A stretch of DNA of 60,884 bases. Source: Chamaesiphon sp. 336R_metabinner_41 (lineage in GTDB: Bacteria > Cyanobacteriota > Cyanobacteriia > Cyanobacteriales > Chamaesiphonaceae). The DNA lies in assembly GCA_025359915.1 (NCBI GenBank), contig JANYDE010000070.1, forward strand, positions 1 to 60,884, given 5' to 3'. Under the pieces are notes generated by a model. The model was not told the origin of the DNA, ran no database searches, and saw only the letters and a list, made by a program, of their open reading frames with translations. Position numbers and translations under genes: made by a program. Positions 1 through 9,589 of this stretch are shown piece after piece; the stretch's first letter is position 1; every line of letters starts with the position of its first letter.

Positions 1-121
1 ATCTTATGGCGATTCATTAAATATCAATGGCTCACAACAGATGCTTACTCTAGCTGGAAATCATTAGTTTACTCCGTCGAAAAGATCCTTAAAGAATTTG
101 GAGAAAAATATGTAATTAATT

Positions 122-523
122 TTGTCTAGCTACTTATTTAACAAGGAAACAAAACAGAATCGCCAAAGCAGTAAAACATTACTGGATAAAGCATTCCCTG
201 CGGTTCCTTACTCCGAAAGTAAACATATAAACGTCAAAGGAAATAAATCCCCATACGACGGTGATATATCCTATTGGAGCGAGCGTAAAAGCAAACTCTA
301 TGACGGGTTAACCTCTAAAGCTATCAAAAAGCAAGACCGTAAGTGCGTCGCGTGTGGATTAACATTCATTGGCGAGGAAAAGGTACATCTCCACCACATA
401 GATGGAAATCATGTCAACTGGGACAAGAAAAACCTAGTAGCGATTCATGAATCGTGTCACGACTATATCCACATGGATAGAAGAGGGAAAGTTGTAGCAA
501 TACAGAACCCAGTACCGCACTAG
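122..523 (+). CDS. Group II intron reverse transcriptase/maturase, C-terminal HNH part
   Basis: This is the C-terminal tail of an intron-encoded RT-maturase. It has the linker seen before the HNH domain in cyanobacterial intron proteins (NVKGNKSPYDGDISYWSER) and an HNH nuclease core: CVACG, then HLHHIDGNHVNWDKKNL and HESCHDYIH. The HNH domain nicks target DNA during retrohoming. The frame is closed by a stop at 113-115. An adjacent frame (1-129) is open and encodes a short Trp/Lys-rich stretch I could not match to the RT, so the intron ORF may be frameshifted around 115-130. The TTG at 122 is only the first possible start after the stop and is probably not a real start. Domain V follows 25 bases downstream, as expected. 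Confidence 0.75.
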   Translation: MSSYLFNKETKQNRQSSKTLLDKAFPAVPYSESKHINVKGNKSPYDGDISYWSERKSKLYDGLTSKAIKKQDRKCVACGLTFIGEEKVHLHHIDGNHVNWDKKNLVAIHESCHDYIHMDRRGKVVAIQNPVPH

Positions 524-548
524 CAAAAGCGCAAGCTAAGAACATCGG

Positions 549-583
549 GAGCCGTGTGCGGTGAAAATCGCACGCACGGATCT
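549..583 (+). ncRNA. Group II intron domain V (catalytic hairpin)
   Basis: The 34-35 nt stem-loop has the conserved GAGCCG 5' strand, a GTGAAAATC loop region and the CGCACGCACGG return strand. This is the most conserved catalytic element of group II ribozymes. It lies just after the HNH reading frame, the usual order (ORF in domain IV, then V, then VI). Confidence 0.85.
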
Positions 584-779
584 AACTGAGAGGGGCGGGG
601 TTTAATAGCCTCTCGACTCAACCAAGCATGGGGTGGATATCAAGAAGCCCAACTTGGCGAATCCCAGAGAGTCGATGTGAACTGGGAGGTTTTTACCCAA
701 TCTCCCGATAAATCGTAAAATTGAATTGAGATTGCCATCGCACCGATAATTAACGAATAACCACCCTTCACACCCACCC

Positions 780-3700
780 ATGACATCCCCCTTCACCACT
801 GCTGAAATCGCTGCCCAAGGTATCAAACCTAACGAATACGAGGAAATCGTCCAAAGACTCGGCAGACACCCCAACAAAGCCGAGCTAGGCATGTTTGGGG
901 TGATGTGGTCAGAACACTGTTGCTATAAGAATTCCCGTCCACTCCTGAGCCAATTTCCTACTACAGGCAAGCGTGTCCTTGTCGGCCCAGGTGAAAACGC
1001 TGGCGTAATCGATCTCGGCGATGGATTACAACTTGCATTCAAAATTGAATCCCACAATCACCCCTCGGCTGTCGAACCATTTCAAGGTTCAGCAACAGGC
1101 GTAGGCGGGATTCTCCGTGACATTTTTACGATGGGTGCGCGTCCGATTGCGATTCTTAATTCGCTCCGGTTTGGCGATCTCAAGGATGCCAAAACTCGCC
1201 GTTTATTTACAGGCGTGGTGGCGGGGATTTCTCACTATGGGAATTGTTTGATTGGGACTGAAACCTTTGTCTGGAGAGATAAGCAGGGGATTAACTTCGA
1301 CACGATCGGGAATTTTGTCACTACCCATTTACCTGCTGGTGCAGATACATTAGAACTCGCACCTGGTATTCAAACTCTATCGATCGATCCTAAGACTAAT
1401 CGCAGTAATTGGCAACCAGTCAGTCGGATTTTCAAGCGTCAAACTGATACGCTGATTAATATTCGCACTTCCCTCGGACGCACATTAACTGTTACGCCAG
1501 ATCATCCGATGTTGCGGATTGAGGATGAAAAAAAAGTGCGGATTCGTTATGCTCAAACCCTTCGCGTCGGGGATGATTTGCCGATTCTTCAGAAGTTACC
1601 AGAAATTCAGGGACAGTTACAGACACTCGATCTGATTGAGGCAATCGATCCTAATTTACACGCTGATAAAGATATTTGTATCGCTCTCCCAGAGTCGTGG
1701 AAACCAACAGATCTGATTCGCACCACCCTCGAATTATTTGAACCATCGATTCAAAAACGCAATCATTATCTTAATACCAAAACATTCCCACTCGATCGAT
1801 TCCTCAGTCTCGAACAACTTTTAGGACTAGAACAAGTCCTGAATTTCTCCCGTGCCGACCTCAAAATCGGGCAACACGGCAAGGATAATTGGATTCCTGC
1901 CTTGATTCAACCAAACGAGGCTTTTGCCCGTCTGCTGGGCTATTTTGTGGCGGCTGGGATGGTTTCTCCTTCTGGGAATATTTATCGAATTTTCTTGAAT
2001 TTCAGCCATCATGAAACTGCTGCGGCGACAGATGCGATCGAAATTCTCCAAAGTCTAGGAATTCCCGCCAACCCTCAACAACGCACATCTGGGATGGCGG
2101 TTTGTGTTTCCTCCTGGCTGTTGGGTTATCTATTCACCCAGGTATGGAAGTGTGGTAACGAATCCACCCACAAACGGATTCCTGATTTCGTCTGGGATTG
2201 GAGTGCCGAACTTCAGCAAGAATTACTCAAATGTCTGATTCGGAATAATCCAACTATCCCCAATCCCACAGGCGGCACAGCTCAGGATAAAATTTTCTGT
2301 TCTACTTCCAGTCGTCAATTATTCGATCAAATTCTGCTGTTGCTCCAAAATCAAGGCATTAATCCCCAAGTCCATCATCGCCCAGCATCCGTCGGAGTGA
2401 TTAAAGGGCGAGAATTTCACTATGCGGCTCTATGGCAAATTGAAGTCCGCCGCGATTGGTTCAGAAATTTAGCATCAACTCAAAATCAGAATCAGACAAA
2501 TCGACTCGAAGTTGGTGGCGGTTCTGCGACGCTCACCGCTAACGCAGCTACCGTTAACATGATGAGAACGGTGAAAATTCAGAACATCGCCACCCATAAT
2601 GTGGAAACTTGCGATGTCTACGATGTCGAAGTCGATAACACGCACCTATTCGTTACCAGCGGCGGCATTATTACCCACAACTGCGTCGGCGTTCCTACAG
2701 TTGGCGGCGAGGTTTATTTTGACCCCGCTTATTCTGGAAATCCCCTCGTCAATGCGATGGCGTTGGGTTTGATGGAAACCGATACGATCGTTAAATCCGG
2801 CGCGTCAGGTATCGGTAATCCTGTCCTCTATGTAGGCTCAACCACCGGACGCGATGGCATGGGTGGAGCCAGTTTCGCCAGTGCAGAATTGACCGCCGAA
2901 TCGATCGATAATCGCCCCGCTGTTCAGGTTGGCGATCCCTTCCTGGAAAAATCTCTGATTGAAGCTTGTCTCGAAGCCTTCAAAACAGGCGCAGTCGTCG
3001 CCGCTCAAGATATGGGAGCCGCTGGTATCACCTGTTCCTGCGCCGAAATGTCCGCCAAAGGTGGTGTCGGCGTAGAATTTGACCTCGATCTCGTCCCCGC
3101 CCGCGAACCTGGGATGGTGCCTTACGAGTACCTACTATCCGAATCCCAAGAACGGATGCTATTCGTCGCTCACAAAGGACGCGAACAGGAATTAATCGAC
3201 ATCTTCGAGCGATGGGGACTCCACGCCGTCGTTGCGGGTAAGGTAATCGAAGAACCAATCGTCCGCATTCTGTGGCAAGGATCGATCGCCGCCGAAGTCC
3301 CCGCCACCGCCCTGGCAGATAACACCCCGATTTATAAGCGGGAATTGATGGCAGAAGCTCCAGAGTATGCCCAAACAGCCTGGGCATGGACACCAGACCA
3401 GTTACCCCCAGCCACCGCCCAAGGCATCGAAATTCAGGGCAAATCCCACAGTTGGAATGACGTTCTATTGACACTGCTGGATACACCTTCGATCGCCTCC
3501 AAACGCTGGGTCTACCGTCAATACGACCACCAAGTCCAAAACAACACCGTCATGCTCCCAGGTGGCGGCGATGCCGCAGTCATCCGCATCCGCCCCCTCG
3601 AGCCGATCCAAGGTCGCAAAGCCATCATTAATAACCCCAACCTCGGCGTAGCCGCCACCGTAGACTGCAACCCCCGTTACGTCTACCTCAACCCCTACGA

Positions 3701-4556
3701 AGGCGCGAAAATGGTCGTCGCAGAAGCCGCCCGCAACCTGAGTTGTGTCGGAGCCGAACCCGTAGCGGTGACTGACAATCTCAACTTCGGTAGCCCCGAA
3801 AAACCGATCGGCTATTGGCAACTCGCCAACGCCTGCAAGGGTTTATCCGAAGCGTGCAGCGCGTTCGACACCCCCGTTACAGGTGGTAATGTCTCCCTCT
3901 ACAACGAAACATTCGATCCAGCCGGAAATCCCGTCCCCATCTACCCCACGCCTGTCGTCGGGATGATCGGCATCGTCGATGATATTACCAAAATCTGCGG
4001 TCAAGGTTGGCAAAATACTGGCGATCGAATCTATCTCATGGGAGTCCCCACAGCCACCAAGACATCACCCGAAGTAACGTTAGGTGCCTCCGAATATCTG
4101 GCGATGCTTCACCAAACTGTTGCAGGACAGCCCCCAGCAGTGAATTTCGATCTCGAACTCAAAGTCCAAGCCGCCTGTCGTCATGGCATTCGCAACGGCT
4201 GGATTAACTCTGCTCACGACTCCGCCGAAGGTGGTTTAGCCGTGGCTCTGGCTGAATGCTGTATCTCTGGAAATAAGGGTGCATCGATTAGTATTGGTTC
4301 AATCGATAGTCGGTGGGATACGGTGTTGTTTGGTGAAGGTGGCGCGAGAATTATCGTCTCGATCGATCCTAGTCATCAAGCTGAATTTGAGGCTTATTTA
4401 GATGCAAATGTTACTAATGCTTGGCAATATCTAGGTGCTGTTGGTACTGCTGACGAGCATTTTCAAATAACTACTTTAACTGGATTAATCGATCTAGATG
4501 TTGCAGCAATTACTGAAACTTGGGCAACTGCGATCGAGCGTCGTTTAGATGTCTAG
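780..4556 (+). CDS. purL: Phosphoribosylformylglycinamidine synthase PurL with an in-frame intein
   Basis: PurL converts FGAR to FGAM with ATP and glutamine-derived ammonia, the fourth step of de novo purine synthesis; the small form works with PurS and PurQ. The host protein is recognisable from the N-terminus ([23 protein letters not shown]), [21 protein letters not shown], and [14 protein letters not shown]. The product is 1258 residues instead of about 780 because an intein occupies residues 156-634. Removing it leaves 779 residues with the [14 protein letters not shown] motif restored exactly. No frameshift is seen. The ATG at 780 gives the expected N-terminus. A strong terminator hairpin follows at 4584-4617. 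Confidence 0.96.
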   Translation: MTSPFTTAEIAAQGIKPNEYEEIVQRLGRHPNKAELGMFGVMWSEHCCYKNSRPLLSQFPTTGKRVLVGPGENAGVIDLGDGLQLAFKIESHNHPSAVEPFQGSATGVGGILRDIFTMGARPIAILNSLRFGDLKDAKTRRLFTGVVAGISHYGNCLIGTETFVWRDKQGINFDTIGNFVTTHLPAGADTLELAPGIQTLSIDPKTNRSNWQPVSRIFKRQTDTLINIRTSLGRTLTVTPDHPMLRIEDEKKVRIRYAQTLRVGDDLPILQKLPEIQGQLQTLDLIEAIDPNLHADKDICIALPESWKPTDLIRTTLELFEPSIQKRNHYLNTKTFPLDRFLSLEQLLGLEQVLNFSRADLKIGQHGKDNWIPALIQPNEAFARLLGYFVAAGMVSPSGNIYRIFLNFSHHETAAATDAIEILQSLGIPANPQQRTSGMAVCVSSWLLGYLFTQVWKCGNESTHKRIPDFVWDWSAELQQELLKCLIRNNPTIPNPTGGTAQDKIFCSTSSRQLFDQILLLLQNQGINPQVHHRPASVGVIKGREFHYAALWQIEVRRDWFRNLASTQNQNQTNRLEVGGGSATLTANAATVNMMRTVKIQNIATHNVETCDVYDVEVDNTHLFVTSGGIITHNCVGVPTVGGEVYFDPAYSGNPLVNAMALGLMETDTIVKSGASGIGNPVLYVGSTTGRDGMGGASFASAELTAESIDNRPAVQVGDPFLEKSLIEACLEAFKTGAVVAAQDMGAAGITCSCAEMSAKGGVGVEFDLDLVPAREPGMVPYEYLLSESQERMLFVAHKGREQELIDIFERWGLHAVVAGKVIEEPIVRILWQGSIAAEVPATALADNTPIYKRELMAEAPEYAQTAWAWTPDQLPPATAQGIEIQGKSHSWNDVLLTLLDTPSIASKRWVYRQYDHQVQNNTVMLPGGGDAAVIRIRPLEPIQGRKAIINNPNLGVAATVDCNPRYVYLNPYEGAKMVVAEAARNLSCVGAEPVAVTDNLNFGSPEKPIGYWQLANACKGLSEACSAFDTPVTGGNVSLYNETFDPAGNPVPIYPTPVVGMIGIVDDITKICGQGWQNTGDRIYLMGVPTATKTSPEVTLGASEYLAMLHQTVAGQPPAVNFDLELKVQAACRHGIRNGWINSAHDSAEGGLAVALAECCISGNKGASISIGSIDSRWDTVLFGEGGARIIVSIDPSHQAEFEAYLDANVTNAWQYLGAVGTADEHFQITTLTGLIDLDVAAITETWATAIERRLDV
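1245..2681 (+). mobile_element. Intein in PurL (479 aa), degenerate LAGLIDADG endonuclease
   Basis: The intein begins at Cys156 ([10 protein letters not shown], block A) and ends at His633-Asn634, followed by Cys635 as +1 nucleophile. Block B is TVTPDH (Thr239, His242); block F is [13 protein letters not shown] and block G GGIITHN/C. All splicing residues are present. The centre is a DOD-type homing endonuclease. Its first motif reads LLGYFVAAG (385-393), with Ala392 where an acidic residue is needed. The second reads [10 protein letters not shown] (482-491), with Asn490 in place of Asp and Pro in place of Gly. Splicing is therefore probably intact, while DNA cleavage is probably lost. Confidence 0.92.
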
Positions 4557-4583
4557 CTTTTTAATTGGCTATAACTAGGAGCC

Positions 4584-4617
4584 AGAAACCCGACTTTTTC
4601 GGAAAAGTCGGGTTTCT
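4584..4617 (+). terminator. Terminator hairpin after purL
   Basis: A perfect 15-bp stem (AGAAACCCGACTTTT pairing with AAAAGTCGGGTTTCT) around a TCGG loop lies 28 bases after the purL stop. The 3' arm runs into TTTC. The A- and T-rich arm ends allow action in both directions. Confidence 0.85.
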
Positions 4618-4666
4618 TTCTACTCCTCATTTAAAAAAACTTGATAATCATTAGTGAGATTTTAAA

Positions 4667-4945
4667 GTGAAACGAATTATTTTTTGTGATTTTGATGGCA
4701 CGATTACGGTAGAGGAAACTTTTGTGGCGATAATGGTGGCTAAAGCTGAAATCATCAAGAGTTACGGGGTAGATGAATCGATCGCGATTGGTGATTCAAT
4801 TACTGACTGGAAGATGGCGATGGCTGCATCTATTGTCTTTGCTCGTCCACTATTGACAGCTTATTTAGATGAACAGCAAAAACCGTACATTCGCTGGAAT
4901 AATTTCATTGATATTCGCGACGCTCTCATCAAATCTTTAACTTGA
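4667..4945 (+). pseudogene. MtnX-like HAD phosphatase with large internal deletion
   Basis: The N-terminus MKRIIFCDFDGTITVEETFV carries HAD motif I (DFDGT). The second half (SIAIGDSITDWKMAM, IVFARPLLTAYLDEQ, KPYIRWNNFIDIRD) matches the C-terminal half of cyanobacterial MtnX-like 2-hydroxy-3-keto-5-methylthiopentenyl-1-phosphate phosphatases. Family members are about 210-220 residues; this one is 92. About 115-130 residues are missing between residues 22 and 27, including the motif II/III and cap regions. The join is in frame, so the ORF stays open. A functional phosphatase is unlikely. The start is GTG. Confidence 0.75.
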
Positions 4946-4967
4946 AATCGTCCAGTCGAGTCCAGCC

Positions 4968-5465
4968 TTAAACTCCATCTAACAGGGGCGAAGCGGCAAT
5001 AACGATCTCTGCACAGGCACGGGCATCAGAGAGGGCGTGGTGGTGATTGAGAGCGATGTTTAGATGGTTGCAGACATCGGGGAGTTTGGTAGGATAGAGA
5101 TTCCACCGCTCGCGGGCGAGGGCAACGGTACAAATAAACTTTTGTTTGGGTTGGGGAATTTGGTAGAAGTCGCAGCAGGCGTAGAGTACCCGTCGATCGA
5201 AGCTAGCATTGTGGGCGACTAAGGCATCGGCACGTTCGATTCTGGTGGCAATTTGCGCCCAGACTTGTTTGAAGGTTGGGGCTTGAGCGACATCAGACCA
5301 CATGATGCCATGAATTTTGGTAAATTCAAATCGGTATGAGGGGGGACGAATGAGAAAGATTTCTTCATGGATAATAGTTTGATTCTCGATCTGAACTATA
5401 CCTAGAGCGCAGGCACTATTCGGATCGCGGTTGGCAGTCTCAAAATCGATCGCAACTAATCTCAC
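4968..5465 (-). CDS. DEDDh 3'-5' exonuclease (DnaQ/RNase T superfamily)
   Basis: A stand-alone exonuclease domain of 165 residues. The acidic metal-binding residues are visible: Asp7 and Glu9 in AIDFET, the second Asp in VAHNASFDRR (about residue 109), and HHALSDARA (His about 144, Asp about 149), which makes it the DEDDh type. Such small proteins resemble the proofreading epsilon subunit of DNA polymerase III, but could equally trim RNA or repair intermediates. It is divergently transcribed from the RibD-like gene with a 64-base gap. The substrate cannot be inferred. Confidence 0.88.
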   Translation of the reverse strand: MRLVAIDFETANRDPNSACALGIVQIENQTIIHEEIFLIRPPSYRFEFTKIHGIMWSDVAQAPTFKQVWAQIATRIERADALVAHNASFDRRVLYACCDFYQIPQPKQKFICTVALARERWNLYPTKLPDVCNHLNIALNHHHALSDARACAEIVIAASPLLDGV

Positions 5466-5529
5466 AGTTTTTATTTTCTCATTGACGTAGACTCATAATT
5501 ATATACTCCCTTCCCAGTGTCAAATTAGG

Positions 5530-6210
5530 ATGAAGACTACTCTCGTTTTGGCGATGACAGCAGATGGCAAGATTTCGGATGTGACGAGATCGGCTCCGAC
5601 TTTTGGTTCCGATCGAGATTATGCGCATATGGAGGAGCAAATCATGCTTTCTGACGTGGTTTTAGTCGGTAGCGGTACGCTCAATGATGGGGGTAGTGCA
5701 GTGGAGACAAAACCAGCGTTGATTCAAACTAGATTGGATCGGGGCGTATCTGCTCAACCACCTCAGATTATTTGTTCGCGGAGCGGTAAGATCGACCCTG
5801 AGTTACCATTTTTTAGCCAGCCGATCGAACGCTGGCTATTAACGACTACAATTGGCTCTCAGGATTGGCTCGACAGGGATAGTTTCGATCGAGTCTTAGT
5901 CTGTGAGACTCCCGATGGGAGCGATCTTGATTGGCAAGCCGTGAAGATTAAGTTGGCTGGATTGGGTGTTGAAAATATCTGTTTTTTAGGTGGCGCAGAA
6001 TTAGCAGCGAGTTTATTTGCCGCGAATTTTATCGATGAGTTGTGGTTGACAATTTGTCCGTTTGTCTATGGTGGTAGTACTGCCCCCAGTCCGGTATCTG
6101 GATCTGGATTTACGCCAGAATTAGCCCCCAGACTAAAACTATTGAGTGTCGATCGAGTCGAGGATGAGCTGTTCTTACACTATCAAGTCCAGAAAACAGT
6201 TGATGCTTAA
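5530..6210 (+). CDS. RibD C-terminal domain family reductase
   Basis: A 226-residue protein of the RibD-C / dihydrofolate-reductase-like fold. Seen are the N-terminal LVLAMTADGKISD, the DVVLVGSGTLNDGGSAV segment, the nucleotide-binding CFLGGAELAASLF and the FIDELWLTICPFVYGGST strand typical of the family. Family members reduce pyrimidine intermediates in riboflavin synthesis with NADPH, but stand-alone cyanobacterial versions are usually uncharacterised. There is no deaminase domain, so it is not a complete RibD. No riboflavin genes are nearby. Confidence 0.85.
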   Translation: MKTTLVLAMTADGKISDVTRSAPTFGSDRDYAHMEEQIMLSDVVLVGSGTLNDGGSAVETKPALIQTRLDRGVSAQPPQIICSRSGKIDPELPFFSQPIERWLLTTTIGSQDWLDRDSFDRVLVCETPDGSDLDWQAVKIKLAGLGVENICFLGGAELAASLFAANFIDELWLTICPFVYGGSTAPSPVSGSGFTPELAPRLKLLSVDRVEDELFLHYQVQKTVDA

Positions 6211-6300
6211 ATAGAGGGATTGACCTTCTTTAATTTTCTTACCCTGCTTAATCAGCAGTTACAATAGAATGGTAGATAGAGATTCCGAAGAAAACTATAG

Positions 6301-6384
6301 CTAGTACTGAGCGGCGTAAGTTAAGCCACCATTTCCCCTTTCCCCTTTCCCCTTTCCCCTCCTCCCTCCCCCCTCCCCCCTCTC
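6301..6384. repeat. Dispersed repeat end plus C/T-rich tandem repeat
   Basis: 6301-6332 (beginning CTAGTACTGAGCGGCGTAA) is identical, in the opposite orientation, to 14201-14232, where it forms one end of a small foldback element. Here only one end is present. It is followed at 6333-6384 by tandem CCCTTTC heptamers grading into poly-C/T, just 13 bases before the terC-type gene. Seen directly; the element's mobility is inference. Confidence 0.75.
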
Positions 6385-6397
6385 AAACAAGTTATCG

Positions 6398-7096
6398 ATG
6401 ATAGACAAACCGATCGAGTTACCAGTAGATATTGGTATGTCTACACCTATTCTGCTCCTAGTATTAGTCGCCCTAGAAGCAGTGCTATCAGCCGATAATG
6501 CGATCGCGCTGGCATCTATTTCTCAAGGATTGGTTGACGAAAAACTTCGCCCCAAAGCTTTAAATCTCGGATTGCTCTTTGCCTATATCCTACGGATGAC
6601 GTTGATTATCGCGGCTACTTGGGTCGCCCGCTACTGGCAATTTCAGGTCTTAGGAGCTGCTTATCTACTGTGGCTGGTGTTTAAGTATTTTACCGCCCAG
6701 AAGGATGAAGATGGCGAAAAACAACGCCCTCAGTACACTTCGCTGTGGCAAGTAATTCCGATTATTGCCTTGACAGATTTGGCATTTTCCCTCGACAGTG
6801 TGGCTACGGCGATTGCTGTATCAACTGATACCTGGTTAGTGATTACGGGTGCAACGATCGGGATTATTTTACTGCGATTTATGGCAGATTTATTTATCCG
6901 CTGGTTAGGTGAGTATACTCACCTGGAAGATGCTGGCTATGTAGCTGTGGCTTTAGTGGGATTTAAGCTATTAGTTCGTGCGGTGTATCCCGATGTGGAG
7001 ATTCCCGAACAAATTACGATCGCGCTGGTGGCAATTATCTTTACCTGGGGTTTCTCTCAACGGAAGGAGTCAGTTCAGGAAGATTCAATTAAGTAA
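6398..7096 (+). CDS. TerC/Alx family integral membrane protein
   Basis: A 232-residue protein with about seven hydrophobic segments. It carries the two family signature motifs: EAVLSADNA near residue 27 and DLAFSLDSV near residue 128. These acidic residues in membrane helices are thought to carry metal ions; family members such as Alx and YkoY handle Mn2+ export. I saw no yybP-ykoY riboswitch upstream, where the leader is instead taken up by a C/T-rich repeat. A bidirectional terminator follows. Confidence 0.9.
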   Translation: MIDKPIELPVDIGMSTPILLLVLVALEAVLSADNAIALASISQGLVDEKLRPKALNLGLLFAYILRMTLIIAATWVARYWQFQVLGAAYLLWLVFKYFTAQKDEDGEKQRPQYTSLWQVIPIIALTDLAFSLDSVATAIAVSTDTWLVITGATIGIILLRFMADLFIRWLGEYTHLEDAGYVAVALVGFKLLVRAVYPDVEIPEQITIALVAIIFTWGFSQRKESVQEDSIK

Positions 7097-7108
7097 TAGT
7101 TATTACAT

Positions 7109-7145
7109 AAAAAAGTAGGGGCAAGACATTGCCCCTACTTTTTTT
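7109..7145. terminator. Bidirectional terminator between convergent genes
   Basis: A 16-bp perfect stem, AAAAAAGTAGGGGCAA / TTGCCCCTACTTTTTT with a GACA loop, lies between the TerC-type gene (plus) and the CapD-type gene (minus). It has T-runs on both strands, so it can end both transcripts. Confidence 0.9.
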
Positions 7146-7169
7146 GACTAGATCAGCGTAGCGGATGAC

Positions 7170-9107
7170 TTACGCGGCTGTCAACGTTTCTTTAACCTTG
7201 GCGTATTGGCCCATTGGTTGGTATTCTGGCACCAAGTTATGGAGTACCGAGACACATTCAGTCACGTCACACTCAACGGCTGCTTCTAGTAAGTGAGCAA
7301 GTTGAGGAGCCAAATCCTTCCAGGCTATTTTCGCCTCATGAGCACAAAAAATCTTGGGATGTCCGGTTTGTAATGCTGCTTCGCAATCAATTAATAGCTC
7401 TTCATAGATTTTCTCACCAGGGCGTAAACCTGTGACCTCGATTTTGACATCTGTTTCAGGTTGCAATCCGTGTAAGCGAATCATTTGGGCGGCAAGATCG
7501 TAGATTTTGACGGGTTCGCCCATGTCGAGGAGGAATACTTCTCCACCTTTTGCCATTGCTCCAGCTTGGATGACTAGGGTAGCAGCTTCCGGGATAGTCA
7601 TGAAGTAGCGAGTAATATCTGTATGAGTCAAAGTGATCGACTTGCCAGATGTAATTTGTTCGCGGAAGCGGGGGACGACGGAACCGCTACTGCCTAATAC
7701 GTTACCAAACCTTACCATTGTGAAACAGGTATTGTGAGTGGGCAGATCTGCTAATCCCTGGAGCACCAATTCCGCAACGCGCTTGGTTGCACCCATAATA
7801 TTAGTGGGTCGAACAGCTTTGTCAGTGGAGATGAGCACAAATTTATCTACTCGGCACTCGATCGCGCATTGAGCTACTGTGAGTGTACCACCGATATTGT
7901 TGTTCATCCCAGAGATGGGATTGGCTTCGACGATCGGGACATGCTTGTAAGCTGCGGCGTGATAGATGGTGTTGACACGATATTTATTTAGCACCCTGCG
8001 GAATGCTTGAGCGTCAGTGACAGAACCCAGACAAGCAACTTTGTTTAGGTAGGGATAATTTTCGCTCAGTTCCATGTCCATTTGATACAGCGCGAACTCA
8101 TGCAACTCATAGACGATTAGTAGTTTGGGTTGGAGCTTGGCAATTTGACGACAGAGTTCGGAACCGATCGAACCACCACCGCCAGTCACTAATACTACTC
8201 GATCTGTAATATCATACTGAAGTAATTCGGGCCGAGCGGCAATGGCTTTGCGCCCTAATAAGTCTTCGATATCTAGCTCGCGCACCTTATCGATCGAAAC
8301 ATGACCGCTTAAAATTTCAGTAATGCTTGGTACAGTTTTGACAGGGACACTGAGAAATTGCAGATTTTGTAAGATATCGCGCTTGCGCTGACCTTCGATC
8401 GACGGCATCGCCAGCAGAATCTCGTCAAACCCAACATTGGTCTTTAATTTGAGCAGATCCGCAGGGGCATAGACTTTCGTCCCCTGGACAGTTCGACCTT
8501 GCAGATAGGGATTGTCGTCAACGAAGCCGACGGGTCGTTTGCCATGTTCTGCGGCTAAAGCATGAGCGAGGATGCAACCGGCACTGCCAGCTCCATAGAT
8601 CACTACCCCACCAGTCTCCTTCCCTGGATAGTTAATTCGGCTGAGTTTGCCAATTGTGATCCGCACGCTCAGTCGGAAAGCCATCACTAAAATCAGTGTC
8701 AACATTGCATCACTCAACAGCACAGAAGCTGGAATTGTCGAGAGTGCAAACAAGTTATCGACTATGGCGATCGACACACAACTAACGGCTACCGCCTTCA
8801 CAATTGTGAAGATGAATTCGCCGCCTGTGTAACGTAATACTTGTTGGTAAATGCTAAAGGCCCAAAATAGTCCAAACTTGATGGCGATCTCTGACACCAC
8901 AAAAGTACCTTGATGCCATATTTCCACAGGCATTAGGTCAAATCCATACTCAAAGCCAACTGCGGCACTAATCGAAATCAGGAACAAACAGATGTCAACA
9001 AACGTCAAGATTGTATACTTCTGATTATTGGAAAGTGCGTTAATGCTTTTTTCAAGAGTCGCAGCGGTAGCTTCAATACTCAACAAAGATCGGCTTTTAG
9101 TGGACAT
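7170..9107 (-). CDS. CapD/FlaA1/WbpM-type UDP-sugar 4,6-dehydratase, membrane-bound
   Basis: A 645-residue nucleoside-diphosphate-sugar dehydratase/epimerase. The N-terminal 150 residues contain about four membrane helices. A first Rossmann-like CoA-binding-type domain follows (VVIYGAGSAGCILAHAL, VGFVDDNP). The catalytic SDR domain starts around residue 305 (TGGGGSIGSE). The active-site motif is STDKAVRPTNIMGATKR, with Met438 and Lys442: the Met replaces the usual SDR Tyr, as in the long WbpM/PglF branch. Likely substrate is UDP-GlcNAc for exopolysaccharide or O-antigen sugars. The gene stands alone, without neighbouring glycosyltransferases. Confidence 0.93.
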   Translation of the reverse strand: MSTKSRSLLSIEATAATLEKSINALSNNQKYTILTFVDICLFLISISAAVGFEYGFDLMPVEIWHQGTFVVSEIAIKFGLFWAFSIYQQVLRYTGGEFIFTIVKAVAVSCVSIAIVDNLFALSTIPASVLLSDAMLTLILVMAFRLSVRITIGKLSRINYPGKETGGVVIYGAGSAGCILAHALAAEHGKRPVGFVDDNPYLQGRTVQGTKVYAPADLLKLKTNVGFDEILLAMPSIEGQRKRDILQNLQFLSVPVKTVPSITEILSGHVSIDKVRELDIEDLLGRKAIAARPELLQYDITDRVVLVTGGGGSIGSELCRQIAKLQPKLLIVYELHEFALYQMDMELSENYPYLNKVACLGSVTDAQAFRRVLNKYRVNTIYHAAAYKHVPIVEANPISGMNNNIGGTLTVAQCAIECRVDKFVLISTDKAVRPTNIMGATKRVAELVLQGLADLPTHNTCFTMVRFGNVLGSSGSVVPRFREQITSGKSITLTHTDITRYFMTIPEAATLVIQAGAMAKGGEVFLLDMGEPVKIYDLAAQMIRLHGLQPETDVKIEVTGLRPGEKIYEELLIDCEAALQTGHPKIFCAHEAKIAWKDLAPQLAHLLEAAVECDVTECVSVLHNLVPEYQPMGQYAKVKETLTAA

Positions 9108-9589
9108 AATATTACGACACGATCGACGGTTTTTAACAAGTTGAAAATTAATTTTTTAGTCAAGTTTAAAGCTTGATTTCTGAGCTTTACTAATGCAATT
9201 GCAATTAGCATTGTCTTTTGGTGTAAGAGCTTGGCAATCGATCGATTGAAGCAGTCTAAACTAGATGATTTTGATAAATCATGATGATGAAGAACAGCCT
9301 CGGAAAGTTTCGCCAATATACATACGGTATAATCTATTAGGAGAAATGTACTCAGCCAAATATCTGAACTTATGCAGATTGAGGCACATGGCAATCGATT
9401 GCAACGTCTTGAGTGTTTAAGTCTTCGATCGGCACAGGTATTAATTCAACCGATGGATCGAGCAAGCTGACTTCAAAATCGACCATTACTATGTAAACTT
9501 ACAATAAACAATTAACTTCTCTCGATCCGGAAATTTGCAGTAGAATGTGAAGTGACAACTTTTCCGGTGAGGAGTGCACTAGGGAAACC
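9108..9589. other. 482-base divergent intergenic region
   Basis: This separates the minus-strand CapD-type gene from the plus-strand SLH gene. It holds a possible promoter at 9328-9333 (TATAAT), followed by GGAGAA and ATG at 9346. That ATG opens a frame of only about 24 codons, which I do not call as a gene. The rest is AT-rich and shows no clear RNA or repeat. Confidence 0.5.
9328..9333 (+). promoter_or_regulatory. Possible -10 box (TATAAT) upstream of SLH gene
   Basis: An exact TATAAT consensus lies 257 bases ahead of the SLH gene. No convincing -35 box is at the right spacing. If used, it would leave a long 5' untranslated leader. Weak evidence. Confidence 0.3.

Larger units (their letters stand above)
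1..620 (+). mobile_element. Group II intron, 3' part (cut by window start)
   Basis: The window opens inside a group II intron. Seen directly: an intron-protein C-terminus with an HNH motif (122-523), followed at 549-583 by a typical domain V hairpin starting GAGCCGTGTGCGGTGAAA and closing CGCACGCACGG. Next comes a domain VI-like stem, GAGAGG (588-593) pairing with CCTCTC (609-614). The exact 3' splice point is not resolved and lies roughly at 615-625. The 5' part, with most of the reverse transcriptase, is outside the window. The intron sits about 160 bases upstream of purL, in non-coding DNA as far as can be seen. Confidence 0.85.

Noticed and set aside
602-892. 96-codon minus-strand frame over the purL start
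   Set aside because: It overlaps the intron 3' end and the well-conserved PurL N-terminus; composition is not gene-like.
3028-3821. Long minus-strand open frames inside purL
   Set aside because: Their products are Arg/Gly-rich shadows of the PurL codons, with no start context and no family match; the plus-strand gene explains the sequence.
6333-6384. Possible CRISPR-like array from regularly spaced repeats
   Set aside because: The units are contiguous heptamers without spacers, and no cas genes are nearby; same for 12206, 14134, 20550, 33026 and 41460.
6241-6397. yybP-ykoY (Mn2+) riboswitch ahead of the TerC-type gene
   Set aside because: I looked for the conserved stems and saw only a repeat end and C/T-rich tandem units.
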